From positions 372,001-436,000 of the forward strand of contig CP121688.1 in assembly GCA_038396625.1 (NCBI GenBank): a stretch of DNA of 64,000 nucleotides. The letters are read 5' to 3'. Source of the DNA: G038396625 sp038396625. Its GTDB lineage: Bacteria; Bacillota; Clostridia; Peptostreptococcales; Thermotaleaceae. The notes beneath the pieces are model-generated. The model did not search any database. It was not told the origin of the DNA and saw nothing but the letters and a program-made list of their open reading frames with translations. Below are positions 8,058 through 16,018 of this stretch, piece by piece. The translations under genes and the position numbers were made by a program. The number at the start of each line of letters is the position of its first letter. Within the stretch, counting starts at the first letter, position 1.

Positions 8058-9029
8058 ATGGAGAAGATATATTTGGGTGTTGATGTGGGGTCTGTTAGTA
8101 CCAATGTAGTAGCCATAGACAAAGATTATCAGGTAATTTCGAAACAGTATATTCGCACGAATGGACAGCCGCTAGAGTCTGTGAAAGTAGGCATTCGGAA
8201 TTTACAAAAAGATATTGAAGGAAAATATGAGGTGTGTGGGATAGGTGCTACAGGTAGTGGGCGGCAATTGATTGGGATTATGATCGGAGCAGACGTAATT
8301 AAGAATGAGATTACAGCGCATGCTACGGCTACAATCAACTATGTCCCACAGGCCAACACAATTTGCGAAATTGGTGGACAGGATTCCAAAATTATATTTT
8401 TAAAAAATGGTCTTATTACGGACTTTGCTATGAATACGGTTTGTGCTGCAGGGACAGGTTCATTCCTTGATCATCAAGCAGAAAGATTAGGGATACCGAT
8501 ACAACAGTTCGGCGAATATGCCTTAAGGGCGAAGCGAAAGGTAAGAATTGCAGGACGATGTACTGTATTTGCAGAATCGGATATGATATCTAAGCAGCAA
8601 TTTGGATTTTCAAAAGAAGAGATTATTAATGGTTTGTGTGAGGCATTGGTGAGAAACTACATCAATAACTTAGGGCGTGGAAAGAAGCTAACCCCTCCTT
8701 ATGTATTTCAAGGGGGCGTGGCAGCGAATGCAGGTATAAGAACTGCCTTTGAGAAGGAGTTAGGAGAAAAAGTAATTATTCCAAAATATTATGATGTCAT
8801 GGGTGCCCTTGGGGTAGCAATTCTTTCAAAAGAATATGTAGAACTGACGGGAACACCTACAAAATTTAGGGGATTTGAGGCAGCTGACATTGAATTTACC
8901 CCCACGAGTTTTGAATGTACGGGATGCAGTAATCTCTGCGAGGTAATAAAAGTAGAAATTAATGGTGAAGTAGTGGCCATGTGGGGCGATAAATGTGCCA
9001 AATGGACCAATAGTGTGAAAAGTATATAA
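8058..9029 (+). CDS. Acyl-CoA dehydratase activase (BadF/BadG/BcrA/HgdC ATPase family)
   Basis: ATP-dependent one-electron donor of the archerase type. The start YLGVDVGSVSTNVVAID is the ASKHA phosphate-binding loop. Family motifs GATGSGRQLIG, EIGGQDSKII, and NTVCAAGTGSFLDHQAERLG (Cys ligand of the bridging 4Fe-4S cluster) with IAGRCTVFAESDM (second Cys) are all present, as is the FQGGVAANAGI adenosine motif. Unlike plain HgdC it continues to a C-terminal Cys-rich tail, FECTGCSNLCEVIK and WGDKCAKW, as seen in fused versions. It lies 17 bases after the second DUF2229-like gene and presumably reduces that pair. A terminator follows at 9086. Confidence 0.88.
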   Translation: MEKIYLGVDVGSVSTNVVAIDKDYQVISKQYIRTNGQPLESVKVGIRNLQKDIEGKYEVCGIGATGSGRQLIGIMIGADVIKNEITAHATATINYVPQANTICEIGGQDSKIIFLKNGLITDFAMNTVCAAGTGSFLDHQAERLGIPIQQFGEYALRAKRKVRIAGRCTVFAESDMISKQQFGFSKEEIINGLCEALVRNYINNLGRGKKLTPPYVFQGGVAANAGIRTAFEKELGEKVIIPKYYDVMGALGVAILSKEYVELTGTPTKFRGFEAADIEFTPTSFECTGCSNLCEVIKVEINGEVVAMWGDKCAKWTNSVKSI

Positions 9030-9085
9030 GAAAGATATAAAAGATTGGATTTGTTAAAGAATGATGATGATGTGATATATTTTTT

Positions 9086-9111
9086 AAAGGAACCTCAAAA
9101 GGGGTTCCTTT
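9086..9111 (+). terminator. Terminator after activase cassette
   Basis: AAAGGAACC / GGTTCCTTT hairpin with an 8-base loop, 57 bases past the stop codon. Confidence 0.75.
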
Positions 9112-9271
9112 CGTTCGTATTTTAGAAAAGATGTGCTCGGTTGTATATCCATACAATCCTACGAATTTTACTACAACTGTGACTTTATTTAAGCGTATAT
9201 GATATGATAGAAGGAATTTTCCTATAAAAGATAGAATACAGTAACAAAAGAGAACCAGGGAGGAATGCAGA

Positions 9272-9706
9272 ATGAATTGGAATGAGCTATTCCGAGAGGG
9301 AGAACAGTTAGTAAGTGAGAGAAGAATATCTGAAGCGATAGAGCATTATAAAGGAATCATGGAAAAGGCGGAGGAAGATCAGAAAATATATTATTGGGCA
9401 TTAAAGCATATAGGTGATATCATCGGACATGGAGGCATGAGAGATTATTTACAAGCTATTGATATTTATCAAAGAATTATCAATGAATATGAGGCAGAGG
9501 ATGATCCCTTATATAATTGGTGTCAATTAGATATTGCAAGAGCCTATTTAGAAATGGGGCTCGAAATGATGCACAATTTTGATAACATGGGTGAAATTAT
9601 AGAAGTGGAAAATGAAGAAATGGATAAATACCTACAGAAATTAGTAGAAGCCAAGAATAATTATATAGAAAGAGAAGCAGAATTGATTTATAAAGGCAGA
9701 ATGTAG
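9272..9706 (+). CDS. TPR-like hypothetical protein
   Basis: A 144-residue acidic, helical protein without signal peptide or membrane segment. Residues about 5-105 read as two to three TPR-like helix pairs (for example EAIEHYKGIMEKA, WALKHIGDIIG, QAIDIYQRIINEYEAE, CQLDIARAYLEMG). TPR proteins usually mediate protein contacts; no specific partner is suggested by the neighbours. The start follows CAGGGAGGAATGCAG. It is a single-gene unit bounded by terminators. Confidence 0.75.
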   Translation: MNWNELFREGEQLVSERRISEAIEHYKGIMEKAEEDQKIYYWALKHIGDIIGHGGMRDYLQAIDIYQRIINEYEAEDDPLYNWCQLDIARAYLEMGLEMMHNFDNMGEIIEVENEEMDKYLQKLVEAKNNYIEREAELIYKGRM

Positions 9707-9723
9707 GATAATAGGTTAATGAT

Positions 9724-9761
9724 AAAAAATACCTTCTAAAATGGACTTTAGAAGGTATTTT
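9724..9761. terminator. Bidirectional terminator between TPR gene and rnhA
   Basis: Sixteen-bp perfect inverted repeat, AAAAATACCTTCTAAA and its complement around a 6-base loop, with A- and T-runs on the two sides; it lies between convergent genes. Confidence 0.85.
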
Positions 9762-9781
9762 TTATAGTAATGAAAGTGATA

Positions 9782-10327
9782 TTATTTTCTAAGCGGATCC
9801 ATTCCCTTATTGGCTAAAGCATCAGCCTGAATATTCATTTTTGTAATATAGAGAAAATCCTCCTTAGAAAAATGATGACCGTTCCATTGTTTGAATTTTG
9901 CATACCATTTATTGATTTCGGCAGTTCGGTCAGGATTTAAATGACCTTTTACCCGATAGAAATGAATTTGTTTTTGTCTTTCAATTTGTTGCAGCAGCTT
10001 TTCCCATAAATCCTTGTTTTCTACAGGTTTTTTGCTTGTCGTCATCCAGCCGTTCATTTGCCATTTGATATACCACTTTTTTGTAAAGCATTCTATGAGA
10101 TAAGAGCTGTCGGAAAATATATTAATGGATAAACCCTCCTTTGTTAGTGCTTCTAAGGCTTCTAACAATGCAGTCATTTCCATTCGATTGTTGGTGGTGT
10201 TTATTTCTCCTCCATAGAGCTCTCTTATATGATCTCCATATTCTAAAATAGCTCCCCAGCCGCCCACATTTTCATCATTTTGATTACCAGAACAAGCACC
10301 ATCTGTATATATATTAATCCACTTCAT
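9782..10327 (-). CDS. rnhA: Ribonuclease HI
   Basis: Endonuclease that cuts the RNA strand of RNA-DNA hybrids. The four carboxylates are visible: D9 in YTDGACSGN, E50 in NNRMEM, D73 in FSDSSY and D169 in QADALAN, plus the histidine of VKGHL (H129). At 181 residues it is longer than E. coli RNase HI. The extra length is an insertion of about 30 residues between the His loop and the last Asp (INKWYAKFKQWN... region), which I recall from clostridial forms. The start ATG is preceded by AAGGGGATGATTTT. It is a lone gene convergent with the TPR gene. Confidence 0.95.
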   Translation of the reverse strand: MKWINIYTDGACSGNQNDENVGGWGAILEYGDHIRELYGGEINTTNNRMEMTALLEALEALTKEGLSINIFSDSSYLIECFTKKWYIKWQMNGWMTTSKKPVENKDLWEKLLQQIERQKQIHFYRVKGHLNPDRTAEINKWYAKFKQWNGHHFSKEDFLYITKMNIQADALANKGMDPLRK

Positions 10328-10563
10328 AAAATCATCCCCTTGTTTTACTAAAAGTTGGTGAAAGTATATGCGTTATACATCGCTAGCCGTATAAAATAGA
10401 CACTAGAAGAAAGGAAAAAACTTAAAATTCTATCAAAAACCACTTATGACGTACCACGAAGGACGAATACTCTTTACTATTATACCAAATCATAGAAAAA
10501 TCATTGCAATTATTTTCTACTATGTGAATATAGATAAAGTAAAGATAGTAAGGAGGTCCTGTT

Positions 10564-10908
10564 ATGTGTGTCCGAATGGTGTCACTATCGATTACGCCAA
10601 AGGAACTAATAGAATTGCTAATAGGAGAGATAGACGGAGATGTAATTCATCATGATTATCATGAAATAGGAGAGAATATGGGATTTGGTAATATTGTGCT
10701 TGAAAAATGCTATACTAGAACAAAACATTTAGAAGTGATTATTATTCATACGGAAAATATAGAGGGGGTTACCAATGCAACCATGATTACTTCCACAAGC
10801 TTAGAAGATCGAGCCTTGGAATTGGATTGGGAGGTGGCAGATGATCCCATGAATGAGTTGATGGAAATAGTAGATCGATATATGATTGATGAAAAAGAAA
10901 TAGAGTAG
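10564..10908 (+). CDS. Hypothetical protein, 114 residues
   Basis: I do not recognise a family. It has a perfect AAGGAGGT site 7 bases before ATG and is followed by a strong terminator, so expression is credible. The protein is acidic, soluble, without signal peptide, with alternating strands and helices (EVIIIHTENIEG, then EDRALELDWEVADD). It may be a small housekeeping regulatory protein but nothing in the sequence shows a function. Neighbours (rnhA, hsc-asr) are separately transcribed. Confidence 0.7.
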   Translation: MCVRMVSLSITPKELIELLIGEIDGDVIHHDYHEIGENMGFGNIVLEKCYTRTKHLEVIIIHTENIEGVTNATMITSTSLEDRALELDWEVADDPMNELMEIVDRYMIDEKEIE

Positions 10909-10931
10909 GAGGCAGATAGCCTCCTGCTTTT
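10907..10931 (+). terminator. Terminator overlapping the stop of the 114-residue gene
   Basis: AGGAGGC / GCCTCCT hairpin with a 5-base loop followed by GCTTTTTATG. Confidence 0.85.
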
Positions 10932-11038
10932 TATGCAAAAAGCAAAAAAACCCTAGAATAGAACCTAAAGTCAAGGAAAGATTTTATTTTATGAACAGGT
11001 AAATGATGGCACACATTTATCTGTTTTTTGTGATATTT

Positions 11039-11081
11039 CTCACAGAATAAAAGGCTGTATATTGATATATTTATAACAAAG
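11039..11081 (+). promoter_or_regulatory. CRP/FNR-type operator and promoter of hsc-asrABC
   Basis: TGTGA-TATTTC-TCACA at 11039-11054 is a perfect CRP/FNR-class palindrome. TATATT at 11076-11081 is a good -10; the start point inferred 7 bases later (11088) puts the palindrome centre at -41.5, the classic class II activator position. No -35 hexamer is needed in that arrangement. The same arrangement occurs upstream of hcp. Confidence 0.7.
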
Positions 11082-11173
11082 AGAGGAAAACGTTTATATA
11101 TTATGTAGAGAAGGAAAGGCATAGCAAGTAGGATTTACAGCAAGAAACAGATAAGACATAAAAGGAGGAGAGG

Positions 11174-11953
11174 ATGACTGGAATGTACTTAGATACGGTT
11201 CACAAGATGGCAGAGAGTGCGGTTATTAAAAAAAGGTTTATACAAAAGAGTTTATTAAAATACCTTATTTTATCGGCCATGGCAGGAATTTATGTAGGCT
11301 TTGGAATTATGCTCATATTTTCTATTGGAGCACCTTTTGCAGCAGTTCATTCGTCAGCTACGAAGATTTTGATGGGTGTGTCTTTTGGTGTAGCTTTGAC
11401 ACTAGTGATATTTGCAGGTTCTGAATTATTTACAGGCAATAATATGGTGATGATGCTGGGAAGATTGACTCAGAAGGTCACAACAAAAGATGCCATAAAT
11501 ATTTGGACGTTTAGCTATATAGGAAATTTAGTAGGTTCACTGTTTTTTGCTTACCTGATCGCAAAGTCAGGGCTCATTGCAAACGAACCCCAATCAGCTT
11601 TGATTCTAAAAGCTGCTGCAGAAAAAATGAATGCACCTTTCGGGCAATTGTTTATTAGGGGAATTTTGTGTAATATGCTTGTTTGCTTAGCCATTTGGAC
11701 ATCCACGAGGGCTAAGGAAGACATATCTAAACTATTGCTAATCTGGTGGTGTTTATTCGCATTTATTGGCGCAGGTTTTGAACATAGTATCGCCAATATG
11801 AGCTTATTGGGAATGGCTTTATTCATACCCCATGATCCTACATTCATTTCTATCGTAGGATTTATTAAAAACCTAATAGTTGTAACTGCCGGTAATTTTG
11901 TGGGAGGTACATTATTTATCGGTGCAATGTATTGGTATGTATCGAAAGAATAA
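11174..11953 (+). CDS. FNT-family channel, probable hydrosulfide (HS-) channel
   Basis: A 259-residue membrane protein of the formate/nitrite transporter family with six membrane segments. Family marks are the ELFTGNNMVM segment, the central pore histidine in GAGFEHSIANM, and GNFVGG near the end. Because it directly precedes asrABC it most likely corresponds to the hydrosulfide channel HSC, which is encoded beside asrABC in Clostridioides difficile and exports the sulfide made by sulfite reductase (known biology). Formate or nitrite transport remains possible. AAAGGAGG is 6 bases before ATG. Transcription is likely driven by the CRP/FNR-type promoter at 11039-11081. Confidence 0.88.
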   Translation: MTGMYLDTVHKMAESAVIKKRFIQKSLLKYLILSAMAGIYVGFGIMLIFSIGAPFAAVHSSATKILMGVSFGVALTLVIFAGSELFTGNNMVMMLGRLTQKVTTKDAINIWTFSYIGNLVGSLFFAYLIAKSGLIANEPQSALILKAAAEKMNAPFGQLFIRGILCNMLVCLAIWTSTRAKEDISKLLLIWWCLFAFIGAGFEHSIANMSLLGMALFIPHDPTFISIVGFIKNLIVVTAGNFVGGTLFIGAMYWYVSKE

Positions 11954-11980
11954 AGGATGAGTATAAAGGAGGGAGTACCT

Positions 11981-12991
11981 GTGTCATTTAAAGTAAAACA
12001 TCAAGATTTTAACACAATACTAAAAATATTATCAGAAGAATACAAGATCGTTGCCCCTGTTTGTTTAAAAGGTGTAGGAAGATTTTCAGATACGGATACG
12101 ATACGCTATGAAGAGATTTCTACGGTGGAAGAGATTGTACATGATGAAAAGGCGCATTTTTCTCCAAAGGAAATATTGTTCCCCATTACCCAGACACTTT
12201 TTTATTTTATGGAAGAGGAATACAAAGAGCCTAGGGAAGATGAGAAGAAAATCATTGTATTTCTCAGACCCTGCGATATCCATGGAATCAAGAGATTGGA
12301 TCAAGTGTTCTTAAAAAATGGGATCGCAAAAGATGTATATTATGAAAGACTCAGGGAAAAAGTCAAGTTCTTTATGATGGAATGTAGCGAAGGCTTTGAC
12401 AACTGTTTTTGTGTTTCCATGGATACCCATAAAACAGATCAATATGCTGTAGCAATAAGATTTGGAGAAGAACTTCTAGTAGACATAAAGGATGAAAATT
12501 TCTTAGACTTATTTCAAGCTTGTGGAGAAGCATGTACGTTTGCACCAGAGTTTATAGAAGAAAATAAAATAAAAGTTAATTTACCTGATATTCACAATAT
12601 CGATACGGATTTGTTTGCGCATGAGATGTGGAAAGAGTATGCACAAAGATGTATTGCTTGTGGACGGTGTAACTTTGTATGTATGACCTGCAGCTGCTGG
12701 ACGATGCAGGATATACATTATCATGAGAACCAAAACAATGGTGAAAGAAGAAGGGTATGGGCAGGCTGTCATGTAGATGGGTTTACAGATATGGCAGGAG
12801 GTCATGGTTTTAGAAAAAATTACGGAGATAGGATGCGCTTTAAGACCATGCATAAAATTTATGATTTTAAGAAAAGAAATGGCTATCATATGTGTGTAGG
12901 CTGCGGCCGTTGTGATGACATCTGTCCTGAGTATATATCCTTCTCAAAATGTATTAATAAAGTAACCAATATTGTAGGGGAGGGGAAATAG
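11981..12991 (+). CDS. asrA: Anaerobic sulfite reductase subunit A
   Basis: Ferredoxin-like electron-transfer subunit of the siroheme sulfite reductase that reduces sulfite to sulfide. Two 4Fe-4S motifs lie in the C-terminal third: CIACGRCNFVCMTC and CVGCGRCDDICPEY, the second near the end. I start at GTG 11981 (336 residues) because AAAGGAGGG at 11965-11973 is 7 bases before it, whereas in-frame ATG 11957 has only a poor site. Context with the FNT channel, asrB and asrC makes the assignment firm. Confidence 0.95.
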   Translation: MSFKVKHQDFNTILKILSEEYKIVAPVCLKGVGRFSDTDTIRYEEISTVEEIVHDEKAHFSPKEILFPITQTLFYFMEEEYKEPREDEKKIIVFLRPCDIHGIKRLDQVFLKNGIAKDVYYERLREKVKFFMMECSEGFDNCFCVSMDTHKTDQYAVAIRFGEELLVDIKDENFLDLFQACGEACTFAPEFIEENKIKVNLPDIHNIDTDLFAHEMWKEYAQRCIACGRCNFVCMTCSCWTMQDIHYHENQNNGERRRVWAGCHVDGFTDMAGGHGFRKNYGDRMRFKTMHKIYDFKKRNGYHMCVGCGRCDDICPEYISFSKCINKVTNIVGEGK

Positions 12992-12994
12992 TTC

Positions 12995-13792
12995 ATGAAG
13001 AATCCATATATGCCAAAAAAATATAAAATTATTGATATTCAACAGCAAAGTCCTATTGATTACACCTTTCGTCTTTCCTGTGATATGAAACCGAAAAATG
13101 GACAGTTTGTAGAAGTATCTATTCCTAAAATAGGAGAAGCCCCCATATCTATTAGTGATTTTGGAGAGGGTACCATCGATATGACCATTCGTCGTGTGGG
13201 AAAGGTCACAGACTATCTTCATGGATTAAAACCGGGAGATACGATGTTCTTACGAGGTCCCTACGGCAATGGATTTCCTTTAGAACAGTATAAAGGAAAA
13301 CAACTGATTATTGCTGCTGGAGGAACAGGGCTTGCACCAGTAAAAAGTATGATTAATTATTTTCACAGAAACCCAGAGGAAATCGAGAGACTGGATTTAT
13401 TAATAGGATTTAAGTCTGTAGAGGACATATTATTCAAAGAAGAAATTGAAGCATGGATGAAAAACGAAAAGTTTCATGTGATTTTAACAATAGATCGAGA
13501 AGAAGAGGGTTGGGATGGCAATGTAGGGCTGGTTACCAAATTTGTGCCGCAAATAGAAATTCTAGATGATGATAAATTAGAAGTAATTGTGGTGGGTCCC
13601 CCTCTTATGATGAAATTTACAGGGTTAGAATTTCAGAAAAGAGAAATTCCTGAAAAACAGATATGGGTATCCTTCGAACGGAAGATGAGCTGTGGCATAG
13701 GTAAATGTGGTCACTGCAAAATTGATGAAACCTATGTTTGTCTAGAAGGACCCGTATTTAATTATACCCAAGCAAAAAAACTCATTGACTAG
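12995..13792 (+). CDS. asrB: Anaerobic sulfite reductase subunit B
   Basis: FAD/NAD(P)H-binding electron-input subunit, 265 residues, of the ferredoxin-NADP reductase type resembling dihydroorotate dehydrogenase PyrK. Visible features are the FAD-binding barrel with MTIRRVGKVTDYLHGLKPGD, the nucleotide-binding AAGGTGLAPVKSMI, VVGPPLMMKFT, and the C-terminal cluster motif CGIGKCGHC followed by YVC. It begins 3 bases after asrA and overlaps the raw asrC frame, consistent with one transcript. GGGGAGGGG precedes the ATG. Confidence 0.95.
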   Translation: MKNPYMPKKYKIIDIQQQSPIDYTFRLSCDMKPKNGQFVEVSIPKIGEAPISISDFGEGTIDMTIRRVGKVTDYLHGLKPGDTMFLRGPYGNGFPLEQYKGKQLIIAAGGTGLAPVKSMINYFHRNPEEIERLDLLIGFKSVEDILFKEEIEAWMKNEKFHVILTIDREEEGWDGNVGLVTKFVPQIEILDDDKLEVIVVGPPLMMKFTGLEFQKREIPEKQIWVSFERKMSCGIGKCGHCKIDETYVCLEGPVFNYTQAKKLID

Positions 13793-13808
13793 GAAAGGAG
13801 GAAAGGTC

Positions 13809-14828
13809 ATGACCATTCATACAAAGCAAGTAAAGAAAAATGCTTATAGAATTACAAAGCAAAGAGGAAAAACTGCTTTAAGAATTAGAGTTCCTGGAGG
13901 ACATTTAGAAGTAAAGTATTTCGATATTATCAAAGACATTGCAGAAAGATATGGAGACGGCAGTGTGCATATAACCATTCGTCAGGGATTTGAAATACCA
14001 GGCATAGACTTTGACAACATGGAAGAGATTAATAAAATGATCCAGCCCATTTTACAAGGATTAGAACTAGATCGTGGTGTCAACATTGAGGAAATAGAAA
14101 AGGGATATCCAGCAGCAGGTACGCGAAATGTTTCTGCCTGCATTGGCAATAAGGTCTGTCCCTTTGCAAACTATAATACCACAGATTTGGCAATTAAGAT
14201 TGAAAAGGCTATATTTCCAAATCATCGACATGTAAAAATTGCATGTACAGGATGTCCTAATGACTGTATCAAGGCACATATGCAGGACTTTGGAATCATC
14301 GGGCAAGTAGAGCCTGTATATGATATGTCAAGGTGTGTAGGCTGTGAAGCATGTGTAAAAAATTGTAAGAAAAGGGTCACAGGGGCTTTAACCATGGAAA
14401 ACTACAAAGTAAGAAGAGATGAAGACCGATGCATTGGATGTGGAGAATGTATCAATAAATGCCCTACGGGTGCATGGTCAAGAAATCCTGAAAAGTTTTT
14501 TAAAGTTGTCATTATGGGGCGAACGGGAAAAAGAAATCCTCGATTGGCACAACCTTTCTTAGAATGGGTAGATGAAGAAACAGCCATTAAAATTATTACC
14601 AACACCTATACATTTATAGAAGAGTATATTGATAAAGAAGCACCAGGAGGGAAAGAACATATAGGCTATATTGTGGATAGAACAGGATACCAGATATTTA
14701 AAGAATATGCCTTAGCGGATGTAAAACTAGGACCAAAAGCAAAGGTTGCAAAGTATATTGATTTTGGTGGATATAAATACGAGAGAAATATTCATTTTGA
14801 TAAACCAAATGAATCCTCTAACAAATAG
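13809..14828 (+). CDS. asrC: Anaerobic sulfite reductase subunit C (siroheme subunit)
   Basis: Catalytic subunit, 339 residues. The siroheme-4Fe-4S ligands follow the sulfite/nitrite reductase pattern: C111-x5-C117 (ACIGNKVC) and C149-x3-C153 (GCPNDC). A two-cluster ferredoxin insert follows (CVGCEACVKNC and CIGCGECINKCPTGAW), as in the Asr type. I start at ATG 13809 because AAAGGAGG lies just upstream and the longer in-frame start at 13785 would place that site inside the gene. It ends the operon; a bidirectional terminator follows. Confidence 0.95.
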   Translation: MTIHTKQVKKNAYRITKQRGKTALRIRVPGGHLEVKYFDIIKDIAERYGDGSVHITIRQGFEIPGIDFDNMEEINKMIQPILQGLELDRGVNIEEIEKGYPAAGTRNVSACIGNKVCPFANYNTTDLAIKIEKAIFPNHRHVKIACTGCPNDCIKAHMQDFGIIGQVEPVYDMSRCVGCEACVKNCKKRVTGALTMENYKVRRDEDRCIGCGECINKCPTGAWSRNPEKFFKVVIMGRTGKRNPRLAQPFLEWVDEETAIKIITNTYTFIEEYIDKEAPGGKEHIGYIVDRTGYQIFKEYALADVKLGPKAKVAKYIDFGGYKYERNIHFDKPNESSNK

Positions 14829-14835
14829 GAGTAAT

Positions 14836-14869
14836 AAAACGGCATGGCGAAAATGCACCATGCCGTTTT
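14836..14869. terminator. Bidirectional terminator after asrC
   Basis: AAAACGGCATGG / CCATGCCGTTTT, 12-bp perfect stem, 10-base loop, between convergent genes. Confidence 0.88.
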
Positions 14870-14870
14870 A

Positions 14871-15131
14871 TTATTCTCTTTCACTACCAATACGAATGAC
14901 CTCATTCATTTTAGACATAACATAATCATAGGCACCTTTGCCATGGGGGATGGTACATCCACTACAGTCTTTAATATTATTGTTATAGGTAAAGTTTCCA
15001 CCACATTTATCCTTTAACATATATAGGGGACAATAACAAAATAGACAATTAAAGGTGGAAGGATCCTTTACTTTATGACATGGAAAATATTCACACTTAC
15101 TGTTCTGATTAAATTTATAGTTTTCACTCAC
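14871..15131 (-). CDS. Cysteine-rich small domain protein
   Basis: An 86-residue protein with nine cysteines, matching the Cys-rich small domain family: CEYFPCH, FNCLFCYCPLY, CGGNF and IKDCSGCTIPH. The spacing suggests metal binding, probably zinc or a cluster. The family is often found beside cobalamin or anaerobic metabolism genes, but its role is unknown. Start is GTG with GGAGAT upstream. It is convergent with asrC and shares its terminator. Confidence 0.8.
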   Translation of the reverse strand: MSENYKFNQNSKCEYFPCHKVKDPSTFNCLFCYCPLYMLKDKCGGNFTYNNNIKDCSGCTIPHGKGAYDYVMSKMNEVIRIGSERE

Positions 15132-15316
15132 AATATCATCTCCTTCGATTTTATTGTATATGATTATGCATCAATCGACAACAAGTTATTTCAGAACTAG
15201 TTTTTCTGAAAGTTTATAGAAAATGATATAATAAAATTGAGTGCTTATGCTGTAAAATATCTTGATGATATTTTGTTTTAGAGCGGATATTCCAAAGGGA
15301 TAGGAGTGAGAAAATC

Positions 15317-16018
15317 ATGGAGAAAAAAATCCTAGTGGTAGAAGATGATATGCACATTAGCGAATTAATTAGATTATATTTAAAAAAAGAAGGATACAAA
15401 GTAATACAGGTATATGACGGCATAAAAGCTATAGAAGCTTTTAAAGAAGAAACTCCTAATCTTGTCATTCTTGATATTATGCTGCCCCAAATGGATGGGT
15501 GGGATGTTTGTAGAGAAATAAAAAAAATCAGCGATGTACCTATTATTATGCTCACAGCCAAAGGAGATACCTTTGATAAAGTACTGGGGTTAAAGATGGG
15601 TGCTGATGATTATATTGTAAAACCCTTTGAGCCAAGGGAATTGATGGCAAGGATTGATGCAGTCCTACGAAGATATCGACAACAGCCTTTATCCGATAGA
15701 CAGATTATATTACCTCATTTGATGGTGGATATGGATCATTATAGGGTGAAGATAAAGGATGAATTTGTGGAATTGCCCCCAAAGGAGATGGAACTATTCT
15801 ATTTTATTATAAAAAATCAAAATCGTGTGTTTACCAGAGAACAGCTGATTGAATATATTTGGGGATTTGATTTTGAAGGAGATAATCGTACCATTGATGT
15901 ACACATTAAAAGATTGAGAAAAAAATTAGAACCGCTAAAAGAGCTGTACAACATCAAAACGGTCTGGGGTGTAGGTTATAAATTTGAGGTGAAGGAAGAT
16001 GTTCAACACAGTTTTTAA
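15317..16018 (+). CDS. OmpR/PhoB-family response regulator
   Basis: A 233-residue response regulator. The receiver domain (1-115) has the acidic pocket ED10-D11, phospho-acceptor D53 in LVILDIMLP, T80 and K102 (VKPFEP). The C-terminal winged helix (about 135-230) contains PPKEMELFYFIIKN and RTIDVHIKRLRKKL. It overlaps the downstream kinase by 20 bases, so the two form a pair. Tandem PhoP-like boxes upstream of the adjacent htrA (17447-17476) are the most attractive target. Functionally it recalls CssR/PhoP-type regulators, but the signal is not known. Confidence 0.93.
   Translation: MEKKILVVEDDMHISELIRLYLKKEGYKVIQVYDGIKAIEAFKEETPNLVILDIMLPQMDGWDVCREIKKISDVPIIMLTAKGDTFDKVLGLKMGADDYIVKPFEPRELMARIDAVLRRYRQQPLSDRQIILPHLMVDMDHYRVKIKDEFVELPPKEMELFYFIIKNQNRVFTREQLIEYIWGFDFEGDNRTIDVHIKRLRKKLEPLKELYNIKTVWGVGYKFEVKEDVQHSF

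Noticed and set aside
10446..10655. A 69-codon open frame on the plus strand
   Set aside because: It lacks a ribosome site and overlaps, in another phase, the 114-residue gene that has a perfect one.
12581..12889. A 102-codon frame antisense to asrA, and similar antisense frames in other genes
   Set aside because: They mirror strongly conserved genes and show no ribosome site or family features.
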